Shown here piece after piece: positions 1 through 9,026 of a stretch of 64,000 bases of DNA. This DNA comes from Arcobacter suis CECT 7833 (GTDB taxonomy: Bacteria > Campylobacterota > Campylobacteria > Campylobacterales > Arcobacteraceae), in NCBI RefSeq assembly GCF_003544815.1, contig NZ_CP032100.1:930001-994000 (forward strand), read 5' to 3'. Positions within the stretch are counted from its first letter, which is position 1. The number at the start of each line of letters is the position of its first letter. The notes beneath the pieces were generated by a model. That model was given only the letters and a program-made list of their open reading frames with translations. It made no database searches and had not been told where the DNA came from. The translations under genes and the position numbers were made by a program.

Positions 1-336
1 CATGAAAGAACAAAAAGTTAATATAGGATTTAGCATTCCTCCAAAAAAATCTCCAAATGGACCTAATATTTCTACTACATCTTTAATTCCCATTGTTGTA
101 ACTTCTTCAACAGCTTTAATTCCTATTGTTGTAACTTCTTCACTATTTTTTATTTCGATAAAATTCCCAATTATAATAGATCCAATTTCAATTAAAAATA
201 TAGTTCCAATAAAAGCAATAGCTACGCAAAAAATATAAAATAAACCTTTTATAGTTTGATCTTCATCTTTTAACGCATTTGAAATCTTTAAATAGATTTT
301 ATTAAAAAATCTTTTATCTTTATCATTTTCTTCCAA
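1..336 (-). CDS. putAbiC-like abortive-infection membrane protein, N-terminal part (runs off window)
   Basis: The minus-strand frame is open from a TTG codon at 336 to the window edge (112 codons). The start is chosen because AAGGGAG precedes it by about 8 nt and the upstream stop TAG at 372-370 leaves no ATG. A hydrophobic segment (about residues 32-55, FYIFCVAIAFIGTIF...) is followed by a loop with an 11-residue tandem repeat (EEVTTIGIKAV / EEVTTMGIKDV), then GDFFGGMLNPILTF. The GDFFGG-LNPI motif followed by a second membrane segment is typical of putative phage abortive-infection proteins (putAbiC, PF16872). The C-terminal part lies outside the window. It sits tandem with a second, broken family member at 564-1463. 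The family call is from memory of the motif. Confidence 0.6.
   Translation of the reverse strand, partial: MEENDKDKRFFNKIYLKISNALKDEDQTIKGLFYIFCVAIAFIGTIFLIEIGSIIIGNFIEIKNSEEVTTIGIKAVEEVTTMGIKDVVEILGPFGDFFGGMLNPILTFCSFM
82..147 (-). repeat. 33-bp in-frame tandem repeat within the putAbiC-like gene
   Basis: TTTAATTCC followed by ATTGTTGTAACTTCTTC occurs twice with a period of 33 bp (starts at 82 and 115). It encodes two copies of an 11-residue unit in the loop between the membrane segment and the conserved GDFFGG motif. The two DNA copies are nearly identical, so the duplication is probably recent. Confidence 0.75.
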
Positions 337-487
337 ATCTTTTTCTCCCTTAAAATAAAGTTGCTTATTCTATTCCAAAAATAATTAAGAAGTTATATAT
401 AAAGAAAGTATGATAACTGTATTTCAAATTGAAAAAATAAGTATTATTTAGAAAGAAAAAGTTAGGGATAAAAGTGAAGAGGCTTTA

Positions 488-592
488 ATGAAATTTGCTT
501 CTAAAATAGCAAAATATAAAGCCTCTAGGATAGATGATTTTAAACTAAAAGAAGCTCAAAAGATTATTGTTGCTCTTGAGAGGATGTATTAA
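488..592 (+). CDS. small unrecognised ORF, 34 aa, possibly a gene remnant
   Basis: ATG at 488 opens a 34-residue frame (MKFASKIAKYKASRIDDFKL...) rich in Lys. The same frame is open upstream to a stop near 449, with no clear ribosome site for this ATG, so it could be the tail of a destroyed gene. Its last 29 bp overlap the 3' end of the convergent putAbiC-like fragment. It lies in the 227-bp gap between the two putAbiC-like genes, where nothing else is visible. I do not recognise it, and it may not be translated. Confidence 0.25.
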   Translation: MKFASKIAKYKASRIDDFKLKEAQKIIVALERMY

Positions 593-1463
593 GATAGTTA
601 ATATATTTTTTCATATGATAATTTGAACCAAATATTTTATTTTTTGGATAGTTTTCATTTTCTATATCAGTAGTATCTTTTATACATTTATTAATAGCTT
701 CAAATGCATATGATTCATGTAGATAAGGCGATTTAAATATTGATTCACTAGGTTTTCTAGGATTAGTATATTGAAGTATTATATTTAATGGTTCTAAGAA
801 TTCAAATTTAACAAGTAAAGGAAATAATTTATTATCCGATTTATATATAGAGTTCATAAATAGAAAAGCAAATTCTATACTTGAGAATTGTGCTCTTAAT
901 ATATTAGTATAAAATTTTTGATTTTCTAATTCCTTATTTTTGTTTATATCTTTCAGTATTTCTTGTTTATTTATAAATTTTAATATTTGATAAACATTTC
1001 TAAAATAGTGACTTATAATATCATCATATTCATAGTGGAAGTGATTATATAATACAAAAATATCTTTTGTTTTTATATTATCCTTTATATAAATATTTAA
1101 TATTTCAAATAGTTTTGAGATAACATTCTTACCATAATAAGGCTTGTCTTCAATTAAGGCAACTTTTTTATTTAGAATACTGTAATAGTATGTTTCTCTT
1201 CCATCAAAGTCAAAATCTGGATGCTTTTCTTTAACTTCTAAAGAAATATTTTTTATAATTTCATTATGTAAATTTATCATATTAAAAAAAGTATTTTCAA
1301 AGTTTTGTAGTTGTAATGATTTTGATTGTTCTGTTAATGCCTCCGATGATTTTGCAAGTTCTTCAGTTGAGTTTTTTAATTCTTTACTTTGAAGTTTGAT
1401 CGTAAACAATAGTAAGCAAAAACTTAAAAAAGCAAAGATTGGATTTAAAGTACCACCTAAAAA
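564..1463 (-). pseudogene. putAbiC-like abortive-infection protein, 5'-truncated at the IS
   Basis: The frame is open from the IS boundary at 1463 to the stop at 564 (299 codons). The first residues FLGGTLNPIFAFLSF match the conserved membrane motif of putAbiC proteins, followed by a coiled region (LQSKELKNSTEELAKSSEAL) and QNFENTFFNMINLHNEI, the family's best-known block. The missing part would be the N-terminal membrane segment (roughly 100 residues, compare the copy at 1-336). A TTG at 1409 could start a 281-aa product, but it lies after the motif and has no convincing ribosome site, so I treat the gene as broken by the IS. Loss of the N-terminal membrane anchor probably inactivates it. 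Confidence 0.7.
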
Positions 1464-1503
1464 TGATCTGTCAACCCTAAAACATACTCAGAAATTATAA
1501 TCC

Positions 1504-2782
1504 CTAAGCAGCAATTTCTTTTTGTAACAATTTTTGTTTTTCTTCAAACTCTACTGGTGATAAATTGTTATTTGCACTATGACTTCTTTCTCTATTATAA
1601 AACACTTCTATATATTCAAATATTGATCTTTTTGCTTGTTCTTTTGTATGATAAATTTCATGATGGATTAATTCTGTTTTTAATGTATGGAAAAAACTTT
1701 CTGCAACTGCATTATCATGACAATTCCCTTTTCGACTCATACTTTGAATTATTCCATGTCTTTTGAGTAAATCTTTATGTTCATAAGAAGCATATTGACT
1801 TCCTCTATCTGTATGCCAAATTAGTCCTTTTTCTGGATTTCTTGAAATAAGAGCCATCTTTAAAGCATCATTTACAAGTGAAACTTTCATTGTTTCATCC
1901 ATACTCCAACCAACTATTTTTCTTGAATATAAATCAATAACTGTTGCAAGATACAACCATCCTTCACTTGTTGGAATATAACGCGTATTAATAAAAAGAT
2001 ATATTTAATATCTTTTTATTAATACTTCTATCGCCTACATATTTTTCATCAACTTTTGAAGCATAGAAATCTCTATTTAAAATATTGGGAGCTATTGGTA
2101 AATTATGATTTGAATCTGTTGTCATAACTTTAAATCTTCGTTTCATTTTTACAAACAATCCTAATTGTTTTAGAATATTTCTAATTCGTCTTCTTGAAAC
2201 TATTACACCATATCTTTCAAGAAGTTTATCTTTTATCCTTCTTGTACCATATGTTTGTCTTGATTGAAGAAATATTATTTCAATTAGTTCATTAAGTTTC
2301 TCATCAACTTTTTGAATTACACAACCATTTTTAACCCAATTGTAATAGCTACTTTTATCAACTTTAAAAACTTTACACATAAGTTTTATATTGAAACTCT
2401 TTCTATGCTCTTTTATCCAAGCATACTTTGATAGAGTTTCAAATGCTGCGTATGCTGTTGCCTTTTTTAGAATATCTCTTTCTTGTTTGAGTAATTTATT
2501 CTCTGCTCGTAGCTGTTTTAGTTCAGCCACTAATTCTTGTTGTGAGGATTTAGATTGATTTTTAGTTTCATCAATAGGAGTTGTTATATTATTTTCTTTT
2601 TTATAAACTTTAATCCAATTATAAATTGTTTTATCATTTATTCCAAGATCTTTTCTTGCTAACGCTACGTTCTATGCTGCAATTTGCATTGCTGACTTTT
2701 TACTATTCAAAATTAAGTGAACAGTCTCATCTCTAAACTCTTTAGTATATTTACTATTTCTCATTTTTTCTACTTCTTTCAT
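1504..2782 (-). pseudogene. IS3-family transposase, inactivated by an amber codon and a palindromic insertion
   Basis: The reading frame starts at ATG 2782 (MKEVEKMRNSKYTKEFRDET), a typical IS3 OrfA HTH. TAG at 2674-2672 interrupts it at codon 37. It then continues in the same frame through the OrfB-like part (AELKQLRAENKLLKQERDIL, SRQTYGTRRIKDKL) to VGD, the first DDE aspartate. A 43-bp insertion there shifts the frame and adds a stop (1990-1988). The remainder ([28 protein letters not shown] with the second Asp, [14 protein letters not shown] with the Glu) runs to 1504. Removing 43 bp restores [14 protein letters not shown], so the pre-insertion protein can be reconstructed. OrfA and OrfB share one frame here, without the usual -1 frameshift. 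Confidence 0.85.
1985..2025. repeat. perfect 18-bp inverted repeat (hairpin) inserted in the transposase
   Basis: GTATTAATAAAAAGATAT (1985-2002) and its exact reverse complement (2008-2025) flank a 5-nt loop. The palindrome makes up nearly all of a 43-bp segment whose removal restores the transposase frame, so it is an acquired insertion rather than part of the IS. It resembles a miniature hairpin element or a copied palindrome. No protein is encoded. Confidence 0.8.
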
Positions 2783-2842
2783 ACTTATTATTTTAACTTA
2801 GAAGTTTTTAAATTCCAAGTATGAATTAGTGTAGCCGGATCA

Positions 2843-3493
2843 GTAATTAAATATTTAAAGTTACAGCATAATTCTGAACTTAGGTTTTTATTAGTTGAAG
2901 CATTTGAATTATTTCAAAAGTTTATAGATGAAATATATGCAATATTAGGCTTATATGATAAAACAATATGGTCAAAAAAAAGAAAAGATTCAAAAAAAAT
3001 ATACGATGATGATTATACTTCTATAGATGAAATAAAAAAATTAATTAAAAAAGATGGGTACAGGAATATAAAAACTTATCAGCAATTAATAGATTTGAGA
3101 AATTTTTTAGATGATTTATATTTATATGAAATAAAAGATAGTGATTATTTTTTTATAATAGTTTTAATAAGTTATTTGAGACATAATATTGTACATAATC
3201 AAGGTTACATTCAAAGAAATAAATTAAAAGAAAAGATATATTCAGAGTTAGAAAAAAGAGAAGCAGAGTTAAATAATAAATCTGTAGGATATAACTATAT
3301 GGAAAGAGATGATGAATTTATAAGTCGTATAAATTCATTTTTTGGTAATGGCGAATATGAAAATATGATTTGTATCACAAATATACCAATTGAAAGTAAA
3401 AGTTATGAGGATAGATTTAAAGATATTTTAATATATGATTTAATAAGTTATGCAGTATTAATTAGTAAATTAGTTATAAAGAAGTTTGAATAA
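2843..3493 (+). pseudogene. HEPN-like protein, 5'-truncated at the IS
   Basis: The frame is open from the first base after the IS (GTAATTAAATATTTA...) to the stop at 3493, giving 216 residues with no start near the IS. An internal TTG at 3095 could give 132 aa but has no ribosome site. Near fragment residue 113 is LRHNIVHNQG, which fits the R-x4-H active-site pattern of HEPN RNases/toxins and is preceded by a helical, hydrophobic stretch as in that fold. The rest is charged and helical. The HEPN call is inference from this motif. The gene lies beside putAbiC-like genes, which fits a defence island. Its 5' portion is absent. Confidence 0.5.
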
Positions 3494-3572
3494 TTTGCTT
3501 TTAAAATGTAGGTAAAAAAGTCTAAAAAGATACAATTTTTATATGTACATACATTTCATAAGCAAAATACAT

Positions 3573-3614
3573 ACATTTTAAAAGCGGTTTTACACATTTT
3601 AAAAGCGGTTTTAC
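3573..3614. repeat. two direct copies of a 21-bp repeat upstream of the ribosomal operon
   Basis: ACATTTTAAAAGCGGTTTTA plus C occurs twice back to back (3573-3593 and 3594-3614). It lies about 120 bp upstream of the -35 box of the rpsJ promoter. A period of two helical turns would put both copies on the same DNA face, as for a regulator or an AT-rich upstream activating region. The rest of 3494-3730 is AT-rich and shows no gene. Confidence 0.7.
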
Positions 3615-3732
3615 ATTAGCAATACAACATTCTTATTCTTAATAAGAACTTATTTTACTACTTAAACTACTCTAATGGTCCTTTTAAAAAGGAAATAAAA
3701 TTAACAACTTTTTCTATGAAAGCCCATAATAC

Positions 3733-3761
3733 TTGACATTTAACTACAATTAAGTTATAAT
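3733..3761 (+). promoter_or_regulatory. consensus sigma-70 promoter of the ribosomal operon
   Basis: TTGACA (3733-3738), a 17-bp spacer and TATAAT (3756-3761) match the consensus exactly. Transcription should start near 3768, leaving a leader of about 60 nt before rpsJ. The leader contains GTTAG...CTAAC (about 3779-3805) around TGCAT/ATGCG, which could pair as an imperfect stem-loop. Confidence 0.85.
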
Positions 3762-3826
3762 CCGCGTCCACTAAATGTGGTTAGGGTGCATTTATGCGCA
3801 TCTAACGAGTTCTTTAAAGGAAAAAA

Positions 3827-4141
3827 ATGGAAAAGATTAGATTAAAGCTTAAGGCTTATGATCATAGAGTTTTAGACAGAAGTGTTGCTTCAATTGTTGA
3901 AGCCGTTAAAAGAACTGGTGCTGATTTAAGAGGTCCAATCCCTCTTCCTACAAAAATCAGAAGATATACAGTTATTAAAGGTCCTCACGTAAATAAGGAT
4001 TCTAGAGAGCAATTTGAAATCAGAGTTCATTCAAGAATTATTGATATTATAGCTGCAACTCCAGATACTGTAGATTCGTTAATGAAACTTGACTTAGCTC
4101 CTGAAGTTGATGTTGAAGTTAGATCTATGGGTCAAGAATAA
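3827..4141 (+). CDS. rpsJ: 30S ribosomal protein S10
   Basis: 104 aa, the usual S10 length. [20 protein letters not shown] and the GPIPLPTKI loop are diagnostic. S10 sits in the 30S head and, in bacteria generally, also pairs with NusB in antitermination. It is the first gene of the operon, with AAAGGAAAAAAATG giving a clear start about 60 nt after the predicted transcription start. The next gene, rplC, follows after 18 nt. Confidence 0.97.
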   Translation: MEKIRLKLKAYDHRVLDRSVASIVEAVKRTGADLRGPIPLPTKIRRYTVIKGPHVNKDSREQFEIRVHSRIIDIIAATPDTVDSLMKLDLAPEVDVEVRSMGQE

Positions 4142-4159
4142 GAAGAAAGGGTAATATAG

Positions 4160-4735
4160 ATGGAATTTATAGTTCAAAAAATCGGTATGAGTAGAACAGT
4201 TTCTGTTCCAAGTACTCCTGTTACACTTTTAAAAGTTCTTGATACTAAAGTGTGTGAAGTGACTGACGGTGTAGCAATTGTATCTTATAGCAATGGTAAA
4301 AAGTTTAACAAAGCTATCGAAGGTATACAAAAAAAATATAACTTATCTAAAGAGTTTAACAGATTTGCAACAATGACTGTAGCAAATGCTGAAGCTGGTG
4401 ATTTAGATGTTTCTGGATTAAGTGAAGCACAAACGCTAAAAACAACTTTTAAAACAAAAGGTAGAGGGTTTACTGGAGCTGTTAAAAGATGGAATTTTGC
4501 GGGTGGTAGAGCATCACACGGTCATAGAATGGGTAGAAGAGTTGGTTCAATCGGTAACTGCGAATGGCCAGGTAGAGTTCAGCCAGGTAAAAAAATGCCA
4601 GGGCAATACGGAAATACAAATGTATCTGTGAAAAATGATGTTATTTCATTTGACGCTGAAACTGGAATTTTAGTTCTTAAAGGTTCAGTATCTGGTCCAA
4701 ACGGAGCATTAGGAAAAGTAAAGGTTGCTAAATGA
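4160..4735 (+). CDS. rplC: 50S ribosomal protein L3
   Basis: 191 aa, somewhat shorter than E. coli L3 (209). It contains the L3 signature block [18 protein letters not shown] and [11 protein letters not shown], which holds the glutamine that is methylated in E. coli L3. L3 is an early 50S assembly protein whose extension reaches towards the peptidyl transferase centre. The stop overlaps the rplD start (ATGA at 4732), so the two are probably translationally coupled. Confidence 0.97.
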   Translation: MEFIVQKIGMSRTVSVPSTPVTLLKVLDTKVCEVTDGVAIVSYSNGKKFNKAIEGIQKKYNLSKEFNRFATMTVANAEAGDLDVSGLSEAQTLKTTFKTKGRGFTGAVKRWNFAGGRASHGHRMGRRVGSIGNCEWPGRVQPGKKMPGQYGNTNVSVKNDVISFDAETGILVLKGSVSGPNGALGKVKVAK

Positions 4736-5343
4736 GCAAAGCAATAGTATTAAACGAAAAATTTGAAAATAGTGGTGAAGTAGTTTTACCAGCTAGTTAT
4801 GAAGAAATTAACAAACATAATTTATATTTATATGTTAAATCTTATTTAGCAGCATTAAGATCAAATACAGCGAGAGCTAAAACAAGAGCAGAAGTAAGCG
4901 GTGGTGGTAAAAAACCTAAAGCTCAAAAAGGTTCTGGTGCAGCTAGATGGGGTTCAAAAAGATCTCCTTTATTCGTTGGTGGGGGTCAAGCATTTGGACC
5001 TACTAAAAGAAACTATAACCAAAAAGTTAACAAAAAACAAAAAGCATTAGCATTAAAATATGCTATTAATGCTCAAGCAAATAATAGTACTTTATTTGTT
5101 GTTGATTCAATCAAAATTGAATCTGGAAAAACTAAAGAAGCAGTTGCAGTTTTAAGTAAAATAAACAAAAGAGATACATTAATCGTATGTGATACAATTG
5201 ATGAGAAAACTTATTTAGCGTTTAGAAACATTAAAAACTGTTATATGGTTGAAAAGCAAGAAGTTAACGCTTATTTAATTGCTGCATACCACTCAGTACT
5301 TATTGAAAAATCAGTACTTGATGCATTAACAAAAGAGGCTTAA
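4732..5343 (+). CDS. rplD: 50S ribosomal protein L4
   Basis: 203 aa. The extended loop [20 protein letters not shown] that lines the exit tunnel is present. In E. coli L4 represses its own operon by binding the S10 leader. Whether that applies here is unknown, although the leader can form a stem-loop. It starts in the ATGA overlap with rplC and ends one base before rplW. Confidence 0.97.
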   Translation: MSKAIVLNEKFENSGEVVLPASYEEINKHNLYLYVKSYLAALRSNTARAKTRAEVSGGGKKPKAQKGSGAARWGSKRSPLFVGGGQAFGPTKRNYNQKVNKKQKALALKYAINAQANNSTLFVVDSIKIESGKTKEAVAVLSKINKRDTLIVCDTIDEKTYLAFRNIKNCYMVEKQEVNAYLIAAYHSVLIEKSVLDALTKEA

Positions 5344-5344
5344 G

Positions 5345-5626
5345 ATGGCAGATATTACAGATATTAAAGCAATATTATATACAGAAAAAACAATTGAGCT
5401 TCAAGAAAATGGTGTAATCGTTGTTCAAACTAGTCCAAGAATGACTAAAAACGGTTTAAAAGAAGTATTTAAAGAATATTTTGGAGTAACTCCTTCAAAA
5501 GTAAATTCTTTAAGACAAAATGGTAAAGTAAAAAGATTTAAAGGGAAAATAGGTAAAAGACCTGATTTCAAAAAATTCTATGTAACATTACCAGAGGGCG
5601 CAGCAATTGCGAACCTTTCAGCTTAA
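5345..5626 (+). CDS. rplW: 50S ribosomal protein L23
   Basis: 93 aa. The pattern [18 protein letters not shown], then [19 protein letters not shown], is that of L23, the protein at the tunnel exit that docks trigger factor and SRP. The TEKT block replaces the more usual TEKS. It starts one base after the L4 stop, so translation is probably coupled. Confidence 0.95.
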   Translation: MADITDIKAILYTEKTIELQENGVIVVQTSPRMTKNGLKEVFKEYFGVTPSKVNSLRQNGKVKRFKGKIGKRPDFKKFYVTLPEGAAIANLSA

Positions 5627-5637
5627 GGGGATTATAG

Positions 5638-6465
5638 ATGGCAATTAAAAAATTTAGACCAATAACTCCTGCAAGAAGATTTATGTCTGTTATGGATACT
5701 TCAGATATTACTTCTAAACCAACTGTAAAATCTTTACTTGTAAGAGTAAAAGCAAATGCTGGTAGAAATAATAACGGTAGAATTACATCTAGACACAAAG
5801 AAGCAGGTGCTAAAAAATTATATAGAATTATTGATTTCAAAAGAGATAAATTCGGTGTTGAAGGTACAATTTCAACTGTTGAATACGATCCATATAGAAA
5901 CTGTAGAATTTGTTTAGTTACTTACCTAGACGGTGATAAAAGATATATCATTCAACCATCAGGATTAAAAGTAGGAGATAAAGTACAAGCTGCTGAATCT
6001 GGACTTGATATCTTACCTGGTAATGCAATGAGATTAATGAGTATCCCTGTTGGAACAATGGTTCATAATATTGAAATGAAACCAGGTAAAGGTGGACAAA
6101 TCGCTAGATCTGCTGGTGGATATGCTCAAATTATGGGTAGAGAAGACAAGTATGTAATCATGAGATTACCATCTGGTGAAATGAGAAAAATTCTTGGTGT
6201 TTGTATAGCTACAATTGGTGTAGTTGGAAACGAAGATTTCTCAAACATGGTAGTTGGTAAAGCTGGTAGAAGTAGACACCTTGGTATTAGACCTCAAACT
6301 AGAGGTTCTGCAATGAACCCTATAGATCACCCACATGGTGGAGGTGAAGGTAAAACTAACTCTGGTAGACATCCTGTTACTCCATGGGGTATGCCAACTA
6401 AAGGTTATAAAACTAGAAAGAAAAAAGCTAGTGATAAACTAATCATTTCAAAAAGAAAGAAGTAA
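5638..6465 (+). CDS. rplB: 50S ribosomal protein L2
   Basis: 275 aa, full length. The C-terminal block [16 protein letters not shown] contains the conserved histidine near the peptidyl transferase centre, and the basic tail ([17 protein letters not shown]) is typical. L2 is needed for subunit association and peptidyl transfer. AAGGGGATTATAGATG gives a good ribosome site. Confidence 0.97.
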   Translation: MAIKKFRPITPARRFMSVMDTSDITSKPTVKSLLVRVKANAGRNNNGRITSRHKEAGAKKLYRIIDFKRDKFGVEGTISTVEYDPYRNCRICLVTYLDGDKRYIIQPSGLKVGDKVQAAESGLDILPGNAMRLMSIPVGTMVHNIEMKPGKGGQIARSAGGYAQIMGREDKYVIMRLPSGEMRKILGVCIATIGVVGNEDFSNMVVGKAGRSRHLGIRPQTRGSAMNPIDHPHGGGEGKTNSGRHPVTPWGMPTKGYKTRKKKASDKLIISKRKK

Positions 6466-6474
6466 GGGTTTAAA

Positions 6475-6750
6475 ATGGCAAGATCGATAAAAAAAGGTCC
6501 ATTCGTAGACGCACACCTGATGAAAAAAGTTATCAAAGCTAATGAAGCTAATGATAAAAAACCAATTAAAACTTGGTCAAGAAGATCTACTGTATTACCA
6601 GATATGATCGGATTAACTTTCAATGTGCACAATGGAAGAAATTTCGTTCCAGTTAACGTTACTGAGAACCACGTTGGATATAAATTAGGTGAATTTGCAC
6701 CAACTAGAACATTTAAGGGCCATAAAGGTTCTGTTCAAAGAAAGGCATAA
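6475..6750 (+). CDS. rpsS: 30S ribosomal protein S19
   Basis: 91 aa. It begins [19 protein letters not shown] and holds the core [10 protein letters not shown] tail region. S19 forms a head complex with S13 near the A-site finger. It follows L2 by 9 nt with AAGGGTTTAAA as the ribosome site. Confidence 0.97.
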   Translation: MARSIKKGPFVDAHLMKKVIKANEANDKKPIKTWSRRSTVLPDMIGLTFNVHNGRNFVPVNVTENHVGYKLGEFAPTRTFKGHKGSVQRKA

Positions 6751-6752
6751 GA

Positions 6753-7085
6753 ATGGCTAAAGCAATATTAAAATTTATTAGACTTTCTCCAATTAAAGCT
6801 AGATTAATTGCTAGAGAAGTTCAAGGAATGAATGCAGAGTATGCAATCGCATCTTTACAATTTACTCCAAATAAAGCTGCTGGAATTATTTCTAAAGTTA
6901 TAGCTTCTGCTGTAGCTAATGCAGGTTTAGATCCAGTTGATGCAGTTGTTGTATCTGCAAGAGTTGATAAAGGTCCAGTTCTTAAGAGATTTACTCCAAG
7001 AGCAAGAGGAAGTGCTTCTCCAAGACACAAACCAACTGCACATATTATGATTGAAGTAGCTGCTGCGACTAAAGGAGATAAGTAA
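6753..7085 (+). CDS. rplV: 50S ribosomal protein L22
   Basis: 110 aa. The beta-hairpin [20 protein letters not shown] is the tunnel-lining loop where macrolide-resistance changes arise in other bacteria. No such insertion or deletion is apparent. The stop shares one base with the rpsC start (TAATG). Confidence 0.97.
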   Translation: MAKAILKFIRLSPIKARLIAREVQGMNAEYAIASLQFTPNKAAGIISKVIASAVANAGLDPVDAVVVSARVDKGPVLKRFTPRARGSASPRHKPTAHIMIEVAAATKGDK

Positions 7086-7789
7086 TGGGTCAAAAAGTTA
7101 ATCCAATAGGTTTAAGATTAGGTATTAATAGAAATTGGGAATCAAGATGGTTTCCTAAATTTGAAACAATGCCAGCAAACGTTGCAGAAGATGACAAAAT
7201 CAGAAAGTATGTTAAAAAAGAATTATACTATGCTGGAATTGCTCAAACTATCGTTGAGAGAACTGCAAAAAAAGTTAGAGTTACAGTTGTTGCTGCAAGA
7301 CCTGGTATTATTATCGGTAAAAAAGGTGCAGACGTTGAAAAACTAAAAGATGCACTTTCAAAATTAGTTGGTAAAGAAATCGCTGTTAATATTAAAGAAG
7401 AGAGAAAACCTCAAACTTCTGCTCAATTATCAGCTGAAAACGTTGCTCAACAATTAGAAAGAAGAGTTGCATTTAGAAGAGCTATGAAAAGAGTTATGCA
7501 AAATGCACTTAAAGGTGGAGCAAAAGGTATTAAAGTATCTGTTTCTGGTAGACTTGGTGGAGCTGAAATGGCAAGAACTGAGTGGTACTTAGAAGGTAGA
7601 GTTCCTTTACATACTTTAAGAGCAAGAATTGACTATGGTTTTGCTGAAGCTCATACAACTTATGGTTGTATTGGTATCAAAGTTTGGATTTTCAAAGGTG
7701 AAGTATTAGCTAAAGGTATCCCAACTGAAAAAGCTGAAGACACTTCTTCTAAACCTAAAAGAAGACCAACTAAGAAAAGAGGTAAATAA
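7085..7789 (+). CDS. rpsC: 30S ribosomal protein S3
   Basis: 234 aa. It begins [20 protein letters not shown]. The type-II KH loop [17 protein letters not shown] is seen near residues 73-89, and the C-terminal domain [19 protein letters not shown] is intact. S3 lies at the mRNA entry channel. A lysine/arginine-rich tail ([14 protein letters not shown]) closes the protein. Confidence 0.97.
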   Translation: MGQKVNPIGLRLGINRNWESRWFPKFETMPANVAEDDKIRKYVKKELYYAGIAQTIVERTAKKVRVTVVAARPGIIIGKKGADVEKLKDALSKLVGKEIAVNIKEERKPQTSAQLSAENVAQQLERRVAFRRAMKRVMQNALKGGAKGIKVSVSGRLGGAEMARTEWYLEGRVPLHTLRARIDYGFAEAHTTYGCIGIKVWIFKGEVLAKGIPTEKAEDTSSKPKRRPTKKRGK

Positions 7790-7791
7790 TT

Positions 7792-8217
7792 ATGTTAATG
7801 CCTAAAAGAACTAAGTTCAGAAAAATGATGAAAGGCCGAAATAGAGGTATGGCTCATAGAGGAAACTCTTTAGCATACGGAGATATCGGTATCAAAGCTG
7901 TAGAGCACGGTAGAATTGATTCAAGACAAATTGAAGCATCAAGAATTGCGATGACTAGAAAAGTTAAGAGACAAGCAAAAGTTTGGATTATGGTATTCCC
8001 TGATAAACCACTTACTGCAAAACCATTAGAAACAAGAATGGGTAAAGGTAAAGGTTCTGTTGATAAATGGGTTATGAACATTAAGCCTGGAAGAATTTGT
8101 TTTGAGATGGCTGGAGTTTCTGAAGAATTAGCTAGAGAAGCTTTAACTTTAGCACAACACAAGCTACCATTTAAAACTAAAATTGTAACAAGAGATAGCG
8201 AAAATGAACTATACTGA
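7792..8217 (+). CDS. rplP: 50S ribosomal protein L16
   Basis: 141 aa. It starts [19 protein letters not shown], matching [11 protein letters not shown] in other bacteria, so the first ATG (7792) is preferred over the one at 7798. GAGG lies 9 nt upstream of 7792. L16 helps position the A-site tRNA and is a late assembly protein. Its end overlaps rpmC by 14 nt. Confidence 0.96.
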   Translation: MLMPKRTKFRKMMKGRNRGMAHRGNSLAYGDIGIKAVEHGRIDSRQIEASRIAMTRKVKRQAKVWIMVFPDKPLTAKPLETRMGKGKGSVDKWVMNIKPGRICFEMAGVSEELAREALTLAQHKLPFKTKIVTRDSENELY

Positions 8218-8395
8218 TTTAAAAGACAAAAACTTGAATGAACTTCAAGGGTTATTAAAAGAGAAAAAGGTGCTTCTTTTTGAATTAAAAGCTAAGCTAA
8301 AAACAATGCAGTTAACAAATACATCTGAATTAAGAGTTGCTAAAAAAGACATCGCTAAAATTCAAACAGCTATGACTGCTGCAAAAGCTAACTAA
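8204..8395 (+). CDS. rpmC: 50S ribosomal protein L29
   Basis: 63 aa, a two-helix protein ([38 protein letters not shown]). L29 sits beside L23 at the tunnel exit. The start lies inside the end of rplP (14-nt overlap), which suggests coupled translation. Confidence 0.95.
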   Translation: MNYTDLKDKNLNELQGLLKEKKVLLFELKAKLKTMQLTNTSELRVAKKDIAKIQTAMTAAKAN

Positions 8396-8405
8396 GGATC
8401 TAAGT

Positions 8406-8657
8406 ATGACACATAAAAGAGAGATTCAAGGTGTAGTGGTAAAAAAATCTGGAGATAAAACAGTTTCTGTACTAGTTACAAGATCAGTTATGCATCCAAA
8501 ATATCACAAAACTGTAAAAAGATTTAAAAAATACTTAATTCATGACGAAAGAAACGAGTTAAATGTTGGAGATAGTGTTATCGCTGTTGAGTGTAGACCA
8601 TTGTCAAAAACTAAATCTTTTAGATTAAAGACAATTGTAGCTACAGGAGTTAAATAA
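8406..8657 (+). CDS. rpsQ: 30S ribosomal protein S17
   Basis: 83 aa. OB-fold signature: [34 protein letters not shown], and [14 protein letters not shown]17 is a primary 16S rRNA binder. Its stop overlaps the rplN start by one base (TAATG). Confidence 0.96.
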   Translation: MTHKREIQGVVVKKSGDKTVSVLVTRSVMHPKYHKTVKRFKKYLIHDERNELNVGDSVIAVECRPLSKTKSFRLKTIVATGVK

Positions 8658-9025
8658 TGATTCAAAGTTTTACAAGATTAAATGTAGCTGACAACACAGG
8701 TGCTAAAGAGATTATGTGTATCAAAGTTTTAGGTGGGTCTAAAAGAAGATATGCAACTGTTGGTGATGTTATTGTTGCTTCAGTTAAAAAAGCTCTACCA
8801 ACTGGAAAAATTAAAAAAGGTCAGGTTGTTAAAGCAGTAGTTGTTAGAACTCATAAAGAAGTTCAAAGAGAAAATGGTTCATTAATTAGATTTGATGATA
8901 ATGCTGCGGTTATTCTTGATGCAAAAAGAGAGCCAGTTGGAACAAGAATCTTTGGACCAGTTGCTAGAGAAGTTAGATATTCAGGTTTCATGAAAATCGT
9001 TTCACTTGCACCGGAGGTATTATAA
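8657..9025 (+). CDS. rplN: 50S ribosomal protein L14
   Basis: 122 aa. [20 protein letters not shown] and the C-terminal [20 protein letters not shown] are diagnostic. L14 contacts 16S rRNA helix 14 in an inter-subunit bridge. The ribosome site GGAGG of rplX lies inside its last codons. Confidence 0.97.
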   Translation: MIQSFTRLNVADNTGAKEIMCIKVLGGSKRRYATVGDVIVASVKKALPTGKIKKGQVVKAVVVRTHKEVQRENGSLIRFDDNAAVILDAKREPVGTRIFGPVAREVRYSGFMKIVSLAPEVL

Positions 9026-9026
9026 T

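Larger units (their letters stand above)
1464..2842 (-). mobile_element. IS3-family insertion sequence, degenerate
   Basis: The element is bounded by imperfect terminal inverted repeats. The right end starts TGATCTGTCAACCCTAAAAC at 1464. The left end, read on the minus strand from 2842, starts TGATCCGGCTACACTAATTC. About 22 of the first 30 positions agree. Between them lies one transposase frame with an N-terminal HTH, a leucine-zipper-like stretch and a DDE integrase core, as in IS3-family elements. No flanking target-site duplication is visible (left ...CTAAAAA, right GTAAT...), and both flanking genes lack their 5' ends. That suggests a rearrangement through the element rather than a simple insertion. 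Confidence 0.8.

Noticed and set aside
2-238. Plus-strand 78-aa reading frame at the window start
   Set aside because: It is the antisense of the putAbiC-like gene, which has a ribosome site, a membrane segment and a family motif on the minus strand.
1557-1766. Plus-strand 69-aa frame inside the IS
   Set aside because: Antisense shadow of the transposase core; composition is Phe/Tyr-rich and lacks any start signal.
3573-3614. Possible CRISPR
   Set aside because: Only two direct copies with no spacer between them and no cas genes.
9006-9026. Upstream start for L24
   Set aside because: It lies inside rplN, and ATG 9027 has the GGAGG site and the conserved N-terminus.
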